Source: Palsa-504 sp963806335 (GTDB taxonomy: Bacteria; Actinomycetota; Actinomycetes; Streptosporangiales; Streptosporangiaceae). Taken from it: DNA of 64,000 bases. A program made the translations under genes and the position numbers. Each line of letters starts with the position of its first letter. The first letter of the stretch is position 1. The DNA lies in the NCBI GenBank assembly GCA_963806335.1, contig CAWDXO010000008.1, positions 372,001 through 436,000 of the forward strand, in the 5' to 3' direction. The notes under the pieces are model-generated. The model ran no database searches. It saw only the letters and a list, made by a program, of their open reading frames with translations, and had not been told where the DNA came from. Shown here in pieces: positions 7,727 to 15,749 of this stretch.

Positions 7727-9805
7727 TCAGGACCCGAGCTTGGCCAGCTCGGCCTGCACCATGGCCTCGTGCTCCTCCTCGTCGCGGCGGGCGTCAGCTG
7801 GCTTCCAGCGGCCGCGCAGCAGCGGGATGGTGAGCAGGAAGAAGATGATCCCGCCGAAGCAGATCCAGTACCAGGTCTTCCACTGGCCGCCGGTCTGCGC
7901 GGCGGCCTTCTGCACCGCGGCGCCGTGCGCCTTCAGGTAGGCGATGGCCGACGGGGGGACCTTGGCCAGCGCGGTCAGCTGAGCCGAGTACGGCGCCATG
8001 GTCGTCAGCTCCGCCGAGTACGGCGCGATGGTCTTCAGCTGCGTCGAGTACGGCGCGATGGTTGTCAGGTCCGCCGCGTACGGGGCGACGGTCTGCAGCG
8101 CGGGTCCGACCGCGATCACCCCGGCGATGGCCGCCTGGTTGGCCGCGATCGTCGCCAGGATCTTCAGGCCCTTGGCCCCGCCCCCGGCGGCGGCGATCGC
8201 CTGGGCCGTGAGCGCGGGCGGGATCGTGGCCGGGTTCTTGTAGGTGGCCAGCCTGGCGAACAGCGCCGGGTGGGCCTGGATCACCGCGAGTTCGGGCGCC
8301 AGCTTCTGCGCGTTCGCGAGCTGCGTGGCGTCCGTCTGCGCGGTGGCCAGGACGGACGGGGGGATCTTCTGGGCGGTAGCCAGGACCGCCGGCGGGATCG
8401 ACTGGGCGGTGGCGATGACCGACGGGGGGACCTTCTGGGCGGCCGCCACCACGTTCGGGTGCGTCTGCGCGAAGGCCAGCTCGCTGCTGTACTGAGTCGA
8501 GTACGCCACCACCGTCGCCCCGTAGTCGACCAGCGGGGTGACCGAGGTGACCACGACCGGGATGATCAGGAACGAGATGAACACCGTCACCCGGACGATC
8601 CAGCCCCAGATGGCCAGGCCGGTGGCGGTGAGCGCCGGGTTACGGGCCTCGACGGTCTCGGTGAAGCTGGCCATCCACGGGGTGTAGGCCACGCCGAGGC
8701 CCACCGCCAGCAGCGCCAGCATGATCGCTAGCGTGTAGTAGCCGGGGTGGTGGCCCGCCTGCTCCAGGTAGATCACCGTCATCACCGCGGCCAGCACGCC
8801 GCCGATCACCATGAACGGCTTGCGGACCCGGAAATGGTCGGCGACGAACCCGATCAGGATCACCGCGAGGGCGTTGAACCCCCAGTTCCAGTTGCCCAGC
8901 CCGTTGGCGTCCTTGACCGAGAAGCCGAACACGGTGTTCAGGTAGATCACGCTGAACGCGACGGCGGTGTAGTAGATCAGCAGCATCACCGAGATGCCGA
9001 CGGCGGAGATGATGATGTCGGGCTTGAGCAGCTGGCGGAACGGATGACGCAGCGCGGCCTCGATGTCCGCGTCGGTGAAGCCCTTGGCCCGGGCCTCGAT
9101 GAGCACCCGGTCGCGCATGCTCACCATCAGCTGGTCGCGCAGCTGCGGGGACAGCTCGCGCAGCCCGATCAGCGCGATCACGAACACGACCAGCCCGGCG
9201 ATGCCGCAGATGCGGTACTCGTGGGTCCAGAAATGCGGGTCGGTCACGACCACCGGAATGGTGGCGCTGCCGACGACCGCGACGATCAGGCTGCCGAGCA
9301 CCGGGCCGCTGGTCCAGAACCCCATCGCCGTGGCGCGGCCCACTTGCGGGGAAAAGTCCCTGATCAGCGCGGGGGTGGCGACCAGGCAGACGCCCTCGAT
9401 GAACCCGACTACGAAGCTCTCGATGGTGAACGCCCACTTGTTCGTCGCGGCCGGGATGATGAACGCCACGAAGACCCCGGTGAAGAACAGCCCGAACACC
9501 ACCAGGTTGGCCCGGCCGAACCGGTCGGTGAGCCCGGCGAACACCGAGCCGAACGCCCCGATCAGGTTCCCGAACGCCAGCGTGATCACGTAGAACGTGA
9601 AGGTCATGTGCAAGTTGGTCAGCAGCAGCGTGGCCACCGAGCCGCCGACGTACAGCTCGTAGTACAGCGTGATGGTGGCCAGCACCGTGATCGCGAGGAA
9701 CGCGATCCGCGGCCCGGTCTCCGGATAGGTGTCGAGCTGCCGGTGCCACAACCACGATCCCGCTCGCGGGCGGCTGACAACCGGACCTTCCGCAGTCACG
9801 CTCAT
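7727..9805 (-). CDS. MFS transporter with a long repeat-built extracytoplasmic loop
   Basis: A major facilitator protein of 692 residues when started at ATG 9805 (GCGAGG ribosome site 6 bases upstream); typical MFS proteins have 400-450. The N-terminal half shows the MFS loop signature GLTDRFGRANLVV. After about eleven membrane segments a roughly 210-residue Ala/Pro/Thr-rich region (about residues 425-640) intervenes before one last helix (WYWICFGGIIFFLLTIPLL) and a charged tail. Within it are three 11-residue units like AQKIPPSVLAT and four 10-residue units like IAPYSAELTT. It probably imports or exports the substrate of the adjacent oxidative genes. The TetR gene follows the same direction upstream, 147 bases away. 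Confidence 0.85.
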   Translation of the reverse strand: MSVTAEGPVVSRPRAGSWLWHRQLDTYPETGPRIAFLAITVLATITLYYELYVGGSVATLLLTNLHMTFTFYVITLAFGNLIGAFGSVFAGLTDRFGRANLVVFGLFFTGVFVAFIIPAATNKWAFTIESFVVGFIEGVCLVATPALIRDFSPQVGRATAMGFWTSGPVLGSLIVAVVGSATIPVVVTDPHFWTHEYRICGIAGLVVFVIALIGLRELSPQLRDQLMVSMRDRVLIEARAKGFTDADIEAALRHPFRQLLKPDIIISAVGISVMLLIYYTAVAFSVIYLNTVFGFSVKDANGLGNWNWGFNALAVILIGFVADHFRVRKPFMVIGGVLAAVMTVIYLEQAGHHPGYYTLAIMLALLAVGLGVAYTPWMASFTETVEARNPALTATGLAIWGWIVRVTVFISFLIIPVVVTSVTPLVDYGATVVAYSTQYSSELAFAQTHPNVVAAAQKVPPSVIATAQSIPPAVLATAQKIPPSVLATAQTDATQLANAQKLAPELAVIQAHPALFARLATYKNPATIPPALTAQAIAAAGGGAKGLKILATIAANQAAIAGVIAVGPALQTVAPYAADLTTIAPYSTQLKTIAPYSAELTTMAPYSAQLTALAKVPPSAIAYLKAHGAAVQKAAAQTGGQWKTWYWICFGGIIFFLLTIPLLRGRWKPADARRDEEEHEAMVQAELAKLGS
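7970..8089. repeat. Four tandem 30-bp coding repeats
   Basis: Four consecutive 30-bp units encode VAPYAADLTT, IAPYSTQLKT, IAPYSAELTT and MAPYSAQLTA in the leftward MFS gene. The units are diverged at DNA level but clearly related. They form part of the extra extracytoplasmic loop. Confidence 0.85.
8342..8440. repeat. Three tandem 33-bp coding repeats
   Basis: Three 33-bp units encode AQKVPPSVIAT, AQSIPPAVLAT and AQKIPPSVLAT in the same MFS gene, with a degenerate fourth unit following. They lie upstream of the 30-bp set in the protein. Both sets keep the reading frame. Confidence 0.85.
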
Positions 9806-9952
9806 GCTGGCCTCGCCATCGTCATCGTCGGCGGATACCCGGGGGTAACCGGGGCTGTCGAGGTTAATTATCCGCACGAGAAGTGCAAATTCAATGGCCT
9901 GAGGCCAGGCCGTTACGGGATTGACGGCCCGCAGGTGACGCCGCAGTCAGGG

Positions 9953-10609
9953 TCAGCGCGATACGGCCCCGGCGAGCAGCGCGGTGAAGGTCGAGGCGAG
10001 GATCTGCCTGGCCTGCGCCGGGTCGAGACCGAGCTCGGCGCGCAGCGACTCCCAGAACGACCAGATGCTGACCGCGTGCAAGCTGTCGGCCAGCTGCTGG
10101 CGCCGCGCTGGTTCGAGGCCGGCCAGCTCCCGCGCGAATACCGCCTCGAGGTCCGCCTTCGCCACCGCCAGCATCTTGGCCTTGTGACGCTTCAGCTGCC
10201 CGGAGAACGGCTCGTGAATGCGCGCCGCCCGCCAGGTCGGAGTCATCTGCTCCAGGATCCGCGCCCGCTGGCCGACGAACAGGTTCACGCGCGCGGCCAG
10301 CGGCTGATCCGGCTCGATTCGTTCCAGTAGCGACTTCAGGATCTGATCGTCGCGCCGGATGGCTTCGACCAGGAGCGTCTCCATATCGGCGAACTGCTGC
10401 CAGACCGTGCGCACCGACACGCCCGCCCGCTCGGCCACCTGGGGGGCGGTCGGCCGCGGGTCGCCCTCGGCGTGCAGGGCCCGCATCGCCTCGATGATCG
10501 CCCGCCGCGAGCGGTGCGACCGGGCCGCGCGGCCATCGGCGGGCTCGGTCCCGTCCTTGGGCCGGCGTAGCCGGCCGCCCGGGCCGGCGGCTTGCTCCGC
10601 AGTCGACAT
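9953..10609 (-). CDS. TetR family transcriptional regulator
   Basis: A 218-residue protein with start ATG 10609 chosen for the GGTGGA-like sequence upstream; an upstream start at 10639 is possible. The DNA-binding domain begins at RSRRAIIEAMRALHAEGDPRPT and the recognition helix is AGVSVRTVWQQFADMETLL. The C-terminal ligand domain is normal in length. It lies in the middle of the oxidative cluster, same strand as the MFS gene and divergent from the NTF2-like gene. It is the obvious candidate to bind the shared elements at 6148 and 14278, but no copy of that element lies next to its own start. Confidence 0.9.
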   Translation of the reverse strand: MSTAEQAAGPGGRLRRPKDGTEPADGRAARSHRSRRAIIEAMRALHAEGDPRPTAPQVAERAGVSVRTVWQQFADMETLLVEAIRRDDQILKSLLERIEPDQPLAARVNLFVGQRARILEQMTPTWRAARIHEPFSGQLKRHKAKMLAVAKADLEAVFARELAGLEPARRQQLADSLHAVSIWSFWESLRAELGLDPAQARQILASTFTALLAGAVSR

Positions 10610-10704
10610 GACATCCACCCAGTTCCATCCCGCGAGCACCGCCCCGTTGGTACTCAGCGCACCCCGTCATGTTAAGCCAGCCAGCAGCGCCCTCGCCCCG
10701 CTCA

Positions 10705-10752
10705 GCGGCCCGGGTGTCCCCGCGAAGCGGCCCGGGTGTCCCCGCGAAGCGG
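10705..10752. repeat. Tandem 22-bp repeat, two copies plus a 4-base remnant
   Basis: The unit GCGGCCCGGGTGTCCCCGCG-AA occurs at 10705-10726 and again at 10727-10748, followed by GCGG of a third copy. It lies in the gap between TetR and the NTF2-like gene and abuts the hairpin at 10754. Confidence 0.85.
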
Positions 10753-10753
10753 A

Positions 10754-10803
10754 ATGAAACCCCGGTTTCAGCACACAGGGGTGTGCTGAAACCGGGGTTT
10801 CAT
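10754..10803. repeat. Perfect 23-bp hairpin with 4-base loop
   Basis: Bases 10754-10776 pair exactly with 10781-10803 around the loop AGGG. The tip GCACAC-N4-GTGTGC is the same as in the 4091-4144 hairpin although the outer stems differ. It lies between divergent gene starts (TetR leftward, NTF2-like rightward), where a simple terminator would not be expected. Confidence 0.8.
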
Positions 10804-10944
10804 CACAACAGCGAGCCGCGCAACGAGGCCAATGCGGACCGCCGCGAGTGACGCGGGCGACGGCCCGGTCTACGCTGTAGCCACGGGCATTCCGCAGTTC
10901 TGGCTGGGGGCCGGCAGGCCGGCATAAGGATTAAGGGGATCGCG

Positions 10945-11775
10945 ATGCCGTGGTTTCCGGACTTCGCCAACGCGGTGGAGCTGGCCCGTAGGCAGACTCG
11001 CGCCGCTGGTCAGGCCGATCCGGTCGCGCAGTACTTCACCGCACTGAACAAGGGCGACACCCGCGCCCTGGAGACGGTGTGGCCGGGCGAGGTGGTGATC
11101 TACGACCCTCGCGCGGGCGAGATCCGCGGCCACCGGCAGCTGCGCCGGTTCGTCAGCCAGAATCAATCCTGGCTGTCCGAGCGCCACGCCCGTATCGAGA
11201 CCGTGGCCGCCACGTACGCGGACGGGCGGGCCGTGGTAGAGATGCTGGCGCACCTGGCCGGCGATGGGCGCGAACTGGCCTGGCCGATCGCGGTCGTCGC
11301 CGAATCCCCCGACGACGAGTCGGTGGTATTCCGCACCTACTGCAGCCAGTGGCCGGTCGACGGGCGGCGCCACCTGAGGCCGGCCATACTCAAGCCCGGG
11401 CCCGCCCGCCCCGGTGATGTCGTCGGCCGCTACCAGGCCGCGCTGGCCGCCGGTGACGCCGAAGCGATAGTGAACGCCTTCGAGCCGGATGGGTACTACC
11501 GCGAGCCCATCGGCCCGCACTACTCCCACCGCGGCGCCGGCGAGCTGCGCGCCTTTTTCACCAGGTACTTCAGCGCGGGCGGCGGCATCGGCCTGCAGCC
11601 CTGCGCCGTGACCGACGACGGCGTGCGCTGCGCCCTGGAATTCAACTGCGTCCGCTGGGGCCGCCATGACCTGCCGCCCCAGGCAGGAATCGGGGTCTAC
11701 GAACGCGGCCCGGACGGACTGCTGGCCGCGGCCCGCGTCTACGACGACATCGAGGCACCCGTCGACACCTCCTGA
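10945..11775 (+). CDS. Tandem NTF2-like (SnoaL-type) double-domain protein
   Basis: A 276-residue protein preceded by AAGGGGA. It contains two NTF2-like alpha+beta barrels: residues about 25-150 (VAQYFTALNKGDTRALETVWPGEVVIYDP) and 155-270 (VGRYQAALAAGDAEAIVNAFEPDGYYREP). The repeated sense of YxxALxxGD and of the aspartate after the first helix shows an internal duplication. Single-domain relatives include polyketide cyclases, ketosteroid isomerase and limonene epoxide hydrolase, so an isomerase or hydrolase acting on a cyclic intermediate is plausible. Catalytic residues cannot be assigned with confidence. Confidence 0.75.
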   Translation: MPWFPDFANAVELARRQTRAAGQADPVAQYFTALNKGDTRALETVWPGEVVIYDPRAGEIRGHRQLRRFVSQNQSWLSERHARIETVAATYADGRAVVEMLAHLAGDGRELAWPIAVVAESPDDESVVFRTYCSQWPVDGRRHLRPAILKPGPARPGDVVGRYQAALAAGDAEAIVNAFEPDGYYREPIGPHYSHRGAGELRAFFTRYFSAGGGIGLQPCAVTDDGVRCALEFNCVRWGRHDLPPQAGIGVYERGPDGLLAAARVYDDIEAPVDTS

Positions 11776-11889
11776 AGATGACCAGGGCCCGGGCGCAGAC
11801 CAGGGGTATTCACGGGCGCGACCGGCGGGCCTGCGGCGAGATCGTAGCTGTCATAAGCCACCTATCAGCGGGAAAGGGAGCAGCAGGTA

Positions 11890-12087
11890 ATGGACTACAA
11901 ACTCGAGGTGTTCCGCAACGCCGGCGGGACGTGGCATCCCACCGGCACGCAGGGACGGGTACCCGGCCCGGCCGCGGACCACCAGGGCTACGGCTCGTTC
12001 GTCTCGTTCAGTGACCTCGACGGCAACACCTGGTTTGTCCAGGAGATCACCACCCGCCTCCCGGCCGGTAACCGGGCAACCGAATAG
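11890..12087 (+). pseudogene. VOC/glyoxalase family, C-terminal half only
   Basis: The 65-residue product carries the last third of a VOC protein: a phrase like EVFRNAGGTWHPTGTQGRV, then YGSFVSFSDLDGNTWFVQEIT, the usual ending of glyoxalase-like proteins. The N-terminal betaalphabetabetabeta unit and its metal ligands are missing. A GGGAG ribosome-site-like sequence and an ATG precede it, so it may still be translated, but a complete enzyme is impossible unless another chain supplies the first half. It is most likely a remnant. Confidence 0.65.
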
Positions 12088-12095
12088 GAGTGAGC

Positions 12096-12146
12096 ATGCA
12101 GACGACAGTTGATTCCGCGAGCGAGCTAGCGGAGCTGGCGACGTGA
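12096..12146 (+). CDS. 16-codon leader-like ORF overlapping the flavoprotein start
   Basis: ATG 12096 follows AGGAG closely and opens MQTTVDSASELAELAT, stopping at TGA 12144-12146. That stop overlaps the GTG start (12143) of the next gene, an arrangement used for translational coupling. The peptide resembles no known family. It could also be the stump of a deleted gene. Confidence 0.3.
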   Translation: MQTTVDSASELAELAT

Positions 12147-13510
12147 GCGACTACGACGTCATCGTCTTGGGCGGTGGCTCACCCGGCGAGCACTGCGCCG
12201 GCGCGCTGGCCGATGGCGGCCTGCGGGTGGCCCTGGTCGAGCGGCAGCTAGTCGGGGGCGAATGCTCGTACTGGGCGTGCATCCCGTCCAAGACGCTGCT
12301 GCGCCCCGGTGAGGCGGTGCACGGCGCGCGCGAAGCGGCGGCCAGCGCGCAAGTTGACGTGCAGGCGGCACTGGCTTACCGCGACTTCATGGTCGGCAAC
12401 TACTCCGACGACGGGCAGCAGGCCTGGCTGGCGAGCAAGGGCATCGACCTGCTGCGCGGGACCGGCCGGCTCGCTGGGACCGGCGTGGTCGAGGTCGACG
12501 GCGTCCGCCACACCGCCGAACACGTGGTGGTGGCCACCGGCTCCGATCCGGTCATCCCGCCCGTCCAGGGCCTGCGCGAGCTTGACGGTATCTGGACCAA
12601 CCGCGAGGTGACCGGAATGAAGGCCGTTCCGCGCCGCCTGCTCATCCTCGGCGGCGGGCCGGTCGGCGCCGAGATGACGCAGGCCGTCCTGCGCCTCGGC
12701 GGCGAGGTCGCCCTGGTCGAGGGCGCCGAGCACGTGCTCGCGCGCGAGCCCGCGCCGCTGGGCCACGCGCTCGGGGAGGTCCTGCGGCGCGACGGCGCCG
12801 AGCTCTTCCTGGGCCTGCACGCGACCGCCGCGCGGCGCGACGGCCAGGACTACGTGCTGACCCTGGAGGACGGCCACGAGCTGCGCGGTGACCACCTGCT
12901 GGTGGCCACCGGCCGGCGCCCGCGGGTGCCGGACGGCCTGGAAACGGTGGGTGTCCAGGCCGGCGGGCACGGAATTCCGGTCGACGCGCGGCTGCGGGCC
13001 GGCGAGCGCCTGTGGGCCGTCGGCGACGTCACCGGCGTGCGACTGCTGACCCACGTCGGCAAATACCAGGGCGAGGTCGTCGCCGCTAACATCCTCGGCG
13101 AGCCTCGCGAGGCTCACTACGAGGCCATTCCTGATGTGGTCTACACCGACCCGCAAGCGGCTTCGGTGGGGGCCACCGAGGCCGCCTTCAGCGCCACCGC
13201 CGCGATCTCCGGGGTGGCCAAGACGGCCACCTACACCCACGACTACGCGCAGTCCAACGGTTTCCTGACCCTGCTGTCCGACGGCGAGCGGGTGACCGGC
13301 GCCGCCGCGCTCGGCCCCGAGGCGGGTGAGTGGATGCAGCAGGCCACGCTGGCCATCCGCGCCCGCGTGCCGCTGGCGGTGCTGCGCGATGTCATCCAGC
13401 CGTTCCCCACCTTCTCCGAGATCTACGTGGACGCGCTGAAGGCACTGCACGGCCAGATCACGGCCGCCGGCGCCCGCCCGCCGGTCCCGGCCGCTGAAGG
13501 ACACTCATGA
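12143..13510 (+). CDS. Class I pyridine nucleotide-disulfide oxidoreductase family flavoprotein
   Basis: A 455-residue two-dinucleotide-fold protein. The FAD site is VIVLGGGSPGEHCA, the redox-active disulfide is in GGECSYWACIPSK (CxxxxC spacing of class I enzymes), the NAD(P) site is LLILGGGPVGAEM and the second FAD motif is LWAVGDVTG. The C-terminal interface motif normally carries a His-Glu pair (HPTxSE); here it reads QPFPTFSEIY, keeping Glu but lacking His. It is therefore related to dihydrolipoamide dehydrogenase and mercuric reductase but probably differs in catalysis. The following SDR overlaps by ATGA, so both are in one operon. Confidence 0.85.
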   Translation: MSDYDVIVLGGGSPGEHCAGALADGGLRVALVERQLVGGECSYWACIPSKTLLRPGEAVHGAREAAASAQVDVQAALAYRDFMVGNYSDDGQQAWLASKGIDLLRGTGRLAGTGVVEVDGVRHTAEHVVVATGSDPVIPPVQGLRELDGIWTNREVTGMKAVPRRLLILGGGPVGAEMTQAVLRLGGEVALVEGAEHVLAREPAPLGHALGEVLRRDGAELFLGLHATAARRDGQDYVLTLEDGHELRGDHLLVATGRRPRVPDGLETVGVQAGGHGIPVDARLRAGERLWAVGDVTGVRLLTHVGKYQGEVVAANILGEPREAHYEAIPDVVYTDPQAASVGATEAAFSATAAISGVAKTATYTHDYAQSNGFLTLLSDGERVTGAAALGPEAGEWMQQATLAIRARVPLAVLRDVIQPFPTFSEIYVDALKALHGQITAAGARPPVPAAEGHS

Positions 13511-14244
13511 CCACCACACGCGAACCGGAACTGCCCGGGCAAACCGTCGTCGTGATCGGCGGCAGCGGCGGCATCGGGCTTGAGACCGCCCGGCGAGCCC
13601 GCTCCGAAGGCGCCGACGTCATCCTGACCGGCCGTAATCCCGACCGCCTCAAGCGGGCCGCGGCCGAACTCGGCGCGCTGAGCACCGCCGCCTTCGACGC
13701 CACCGACCCGGCCGCCCTAGACCGGTTCTTCGCCGGCCTGTCCGGGCAGATCGACCACGTGATGGTCACGGGTCCCGGTCCGTACTACGCGCCCCTGGCC
13801 GACCTCGACCGCGAGCGGGCGCACCGCGATTTCGACGATCACCAGTGGCTGGCCATCGCCGTCGCGCAGCACGCCGTCGGCCGGGTACGGCCCGGCGGCA
13901 CGCTGCTGTTCATGGCCGGCACCGGCGGGCGCCGGCCAGGATCCGGCCAGGCGCTTATGTCGGCGGCCACCGCCGCGCTGCCCGCCCTGATCGCCAACCT
14001 GGCGCTGGAGGCGGCGCCGATCAGGGTCAACCTGATCGCCGCCGGCTTCGTCGACACGCCGCTTTCCGCGTCGCTGCTCGGCGACGACCTCGACAAGCGC
14101 CGCGATCAGCTCCGCGCCACCCTGCCCATCGGGCGCGTGATCGGTCCGGCCGACGTCGCCGCGCTCGCCGTGCACATCATGATCAACACCGCGCTCACCG
14201 GCGCGACCTACGACATCGACGGCGGCGAGCAGCTGATCCCATGA
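13507..14244 (+). CDS. SDR-fold protein lacking the usual catalytic Tyr/Lys
   Basis: A 245-residue Rossmann protein with a normal cofactor loop (VIGGSGGIGLETARRA) and the usual end (ATYDIDGGEQLIP). At the position of YxxxK the sequence reads GQALMSAATAALPALI, so both tyrosine and lysine appear to be replaced (M and T by alignment to the common YAAAKAAL pattern). It may be a divergent enzyme or a non-catalytic binding protein. It is translationally coupled (ATGA) to the flavoprotein gene. Confidence 0.85.
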   Translation: MTTTREPELPGQTVVVIGGSGGIGLETARRARSEGADVILTGRNPDRLKRAAAELGALSTAAFDATDPAALDRFFAGLSGQIDHVMVTGPGPYYAPLADLDRERAHRDFDDHQWLAIAVAQHAVGRVRPGGTLLFMAGTGGRRPGSGQALMSAATAALPALIANLALEAAPIRVNLIAAGFVDTPLSASLLGDDLDKRRDQLRATLPIGRVIGPADVAALAVHIMINTALTGATYDIDGGEQLIP

Positions 14245-14277
14245 ACGACCTAGTCAGCGACGTGACGGTGACGTGAG

Positions 14278-14323
14278 ACCACGGTCCGTTCGGAATAATC
14301 AAATCTTTTTACCTAACGGGCAG
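14278..14323. promoter_or_regulatory. AT-rich dyad element, copy 2 of a shared regulatory site
   Basis: On the minus strand this 46-base block repeats the element at 6148-6191 with four substitutions and a 2-base insertion. It lies 34 bases after the SDR stop and just upstream of the muconolactone-isomerase-like gene. Its orientation relative to the downstream gene is opposite to copy 1, as is possible for a dyad operator. Confidence 0.7.
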
Positions 14324-14358
14324 CGGTGTCACTTGCCATGAAACAGGAGGCGCTCAGG

Positions 14359-14952
14359 ATGGAATACCTCGTCACGATGACCACCCACGTTCCGGACGGG
14401 ACCCCGGCGCAGGCCGTCGACGACGTCCGGGCGCGCGAGGCCGCCCACTCCGGCGAGCTCGCGGCGACCGGGCACCTGCTGCGGCTGTGGCGGCCGCCGC
14501 TGCAGCCGGGTGAATGGCGCAGCCTCGGGCTGTTCGCCGCGGCCGACGGCGGCCAGCTCGAGAACGTCCTGGCCTCGATGCCGCTGCGGGTGTGGCGCAC
14601 CGATGAGGTCACGCCGCTCTCGCCGCATCCGAACGACCCGGCTCAGGCGCCCCAGCCGGGAGTCCCGGAGTTCCTGACCACCTTCACCATCACCATCCCG
14701 GCGGGCACCCCGGGCCGGGCGGCCGAGGAGACCGAGGCCCGCGAGGCGGCCCGGGCGAAGGAGCTAGCCGCGCAGGGACACCTCCTCCGGCTCTGGCGAC
14801 TGCCCGGCGAGGGGCGGGCGCTGGGCCTGTGGCAAGGCCGGGACGCGGCCGAGATGCAGGCGATCCTGGCGTCGCTGCCCCTGGACGCCTGGATGACGGT
14901 GCAGACCACGCCGCTCACCCCGCATCCCAGCGACCCGGCGGGCAGGCCGTGA
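14359..14952 (+). CDS. Tandem muconolactone isomerase-like protein
   Basis: A 197-residue protein starting at ATG 14359, with a clear AGGAGG 8 bases upstream. It contains two muconolactone delta-isomerase-like ferredoxin folds: MEYLVTMTTHVPDGT...LPLSPHPNDP-like first half (about 1-95) and FLTTFTITIPAGTPG...LTPHPSDP second half (about 105-195), each with EAREAA/AREAAHS and HLLRLWR. Muconolactone isomerases are about 95 residues and assemble as decamers, so a covalent dimer is notable. A role in lactone isomerisation fits the Baeyer-Villiger enzyme upstream (inference). The SDR start overlaps its stop (GTGA). Confidence 0.8.
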   Translation: MEYLVTMTTHVPDGTPAQAVDDVRAREAAHSGELAATGHLLRLWRPPLQPGEWRSLGLFAAADGGQLENVLASMPLRVWRTDEVTPLSPHPNDPAQAPQPGVPEFLTTFTITIPAGTPGRAAEETEAREAARAKELAAQGHLLRLWRLPGEGRALGLWQGRDAAEMQAILASLPLDAWMTVQTTPLTPHPSDPAGRP

Positions 14953-15656
14953 ACGGCAAGGTCGCCATCATCACCGGCGGCTCGCAGGGCATCGGCGCCG
15001 GCCTGGTCGCCGCGTACCGCCGGCAGGGCTGGGCCGTCGTGGCTAGCGCCCGGACGATCAAGCCCGCCGAGGACCCGGACGTGCTAACCGTCGAAGGAGA
15101 CATCGCCGAGTCCGCTACCGCCGACCGGATCATCGGCGGGGCGATGGAACGGTTCGGGCGCATCGACACCCTGATCAACAACGCCGGCGTCTACCTCTCC
15201 AAGCCGTTCACCGACTACACCGCCGCCGACTACGCCGCGGTGACCGGCGTCAACCTCACCGGGTTCTTCTGGCTGACGCAGCGTGCCATCGCCGGGATGC
15301 TGACCGGAGGCGGCGGTCACGTGGTCAACATCACCGCCACCATCGCCGAGGTCGCCAACTCCAGCGTGCCGGCCGTGCTGACCGCGCTGACCAAGGGCGG
15401 CCTGGCCGCCGCCACTAGGTCACTGGCCGTCGAGTACGCCGCCCGGGGCATCCGGGTCAACGCGGTTTCGCCCGGCGTCATCCAGACGCCGATGCACCCG
15501 CCGGAAAGCTACGCCGCGCTCGGCGACCAGCTCCCGCCGCTCGGGCGCCCCGGCCAGATTAGCGACGTGGTCGGCGCCGTCCTGTTCCTGGAATCGTCGC
15601 CCTACATCACCGGCGAGATCCTGCACGTCGACGGCGGCCAGAACGCCGGCCACTGA
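14949..15656 (+). CDS. Short-chain dehydrogenase/reductase
   Basis: A 235-residue SDR whose GTG start overlaps the previous stop. It has IITGGSQGIGAGLV for cofactor, LINNAGVY, and a typical end GEILHVDGGQNAGH. The lysine of the active site is present (ALTKGGLAAATRSLA) but the position four residues before it is Thr instead of Tyr. A subfamily with the phrase LTKGGL and SPGVIQTPMH is known to me among bacterial SDRs, so this may be a natural variant. It ends the oxidative operon. Confidence 0.88.
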   Translation: MNGKVAIITGGSQGIGAGLVAAYRRQGWAVVASARTIKPAEDPDVLTVEGDIAESATADRIIGGAMERFGRIDTLINNAGVYLSKPFTDYTAADYAAVTGVNLTGFFWLTQRAIAGMLTGGGGHVVNITATIAEVANSSVPAVLTALTKGGLAAATRSLAVEYAARGIRVNAVSPGVIQTPMHPPESYAALGDQLPPLGRPGQISDVVGAVLFLESSPYITGEILHVDGGQNAGH

Positions 15657-15749
15657 CCCCGAGGTTACGATCCGGCCCGCGCGGGCTTGGCGGTGGGAAC
15701 GGCGTGGTTGGGTATCACCCCGGCCGTCCTGCCCCGTCAGCTATCGGGG

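Noticed and set aside
10754..10803. Simple intrinsic terminator
   Set aside because: It lies between two divergent gene starts with no gene ending nearby and has no T run, so termination alone does not explain it.
11890..12087. Complete small VOC enzyme
   Set aside because: It contains only the C-terminal part of the fold; the first half with metal ligands is absent.
6211..15656. Polyketide or terpenoid biosynthetic gene cluster
   Set aside because: SnoaL-like and monooxygenase genes are present but no PKS, NRPS or terpene synthase; the set fits degradation better.
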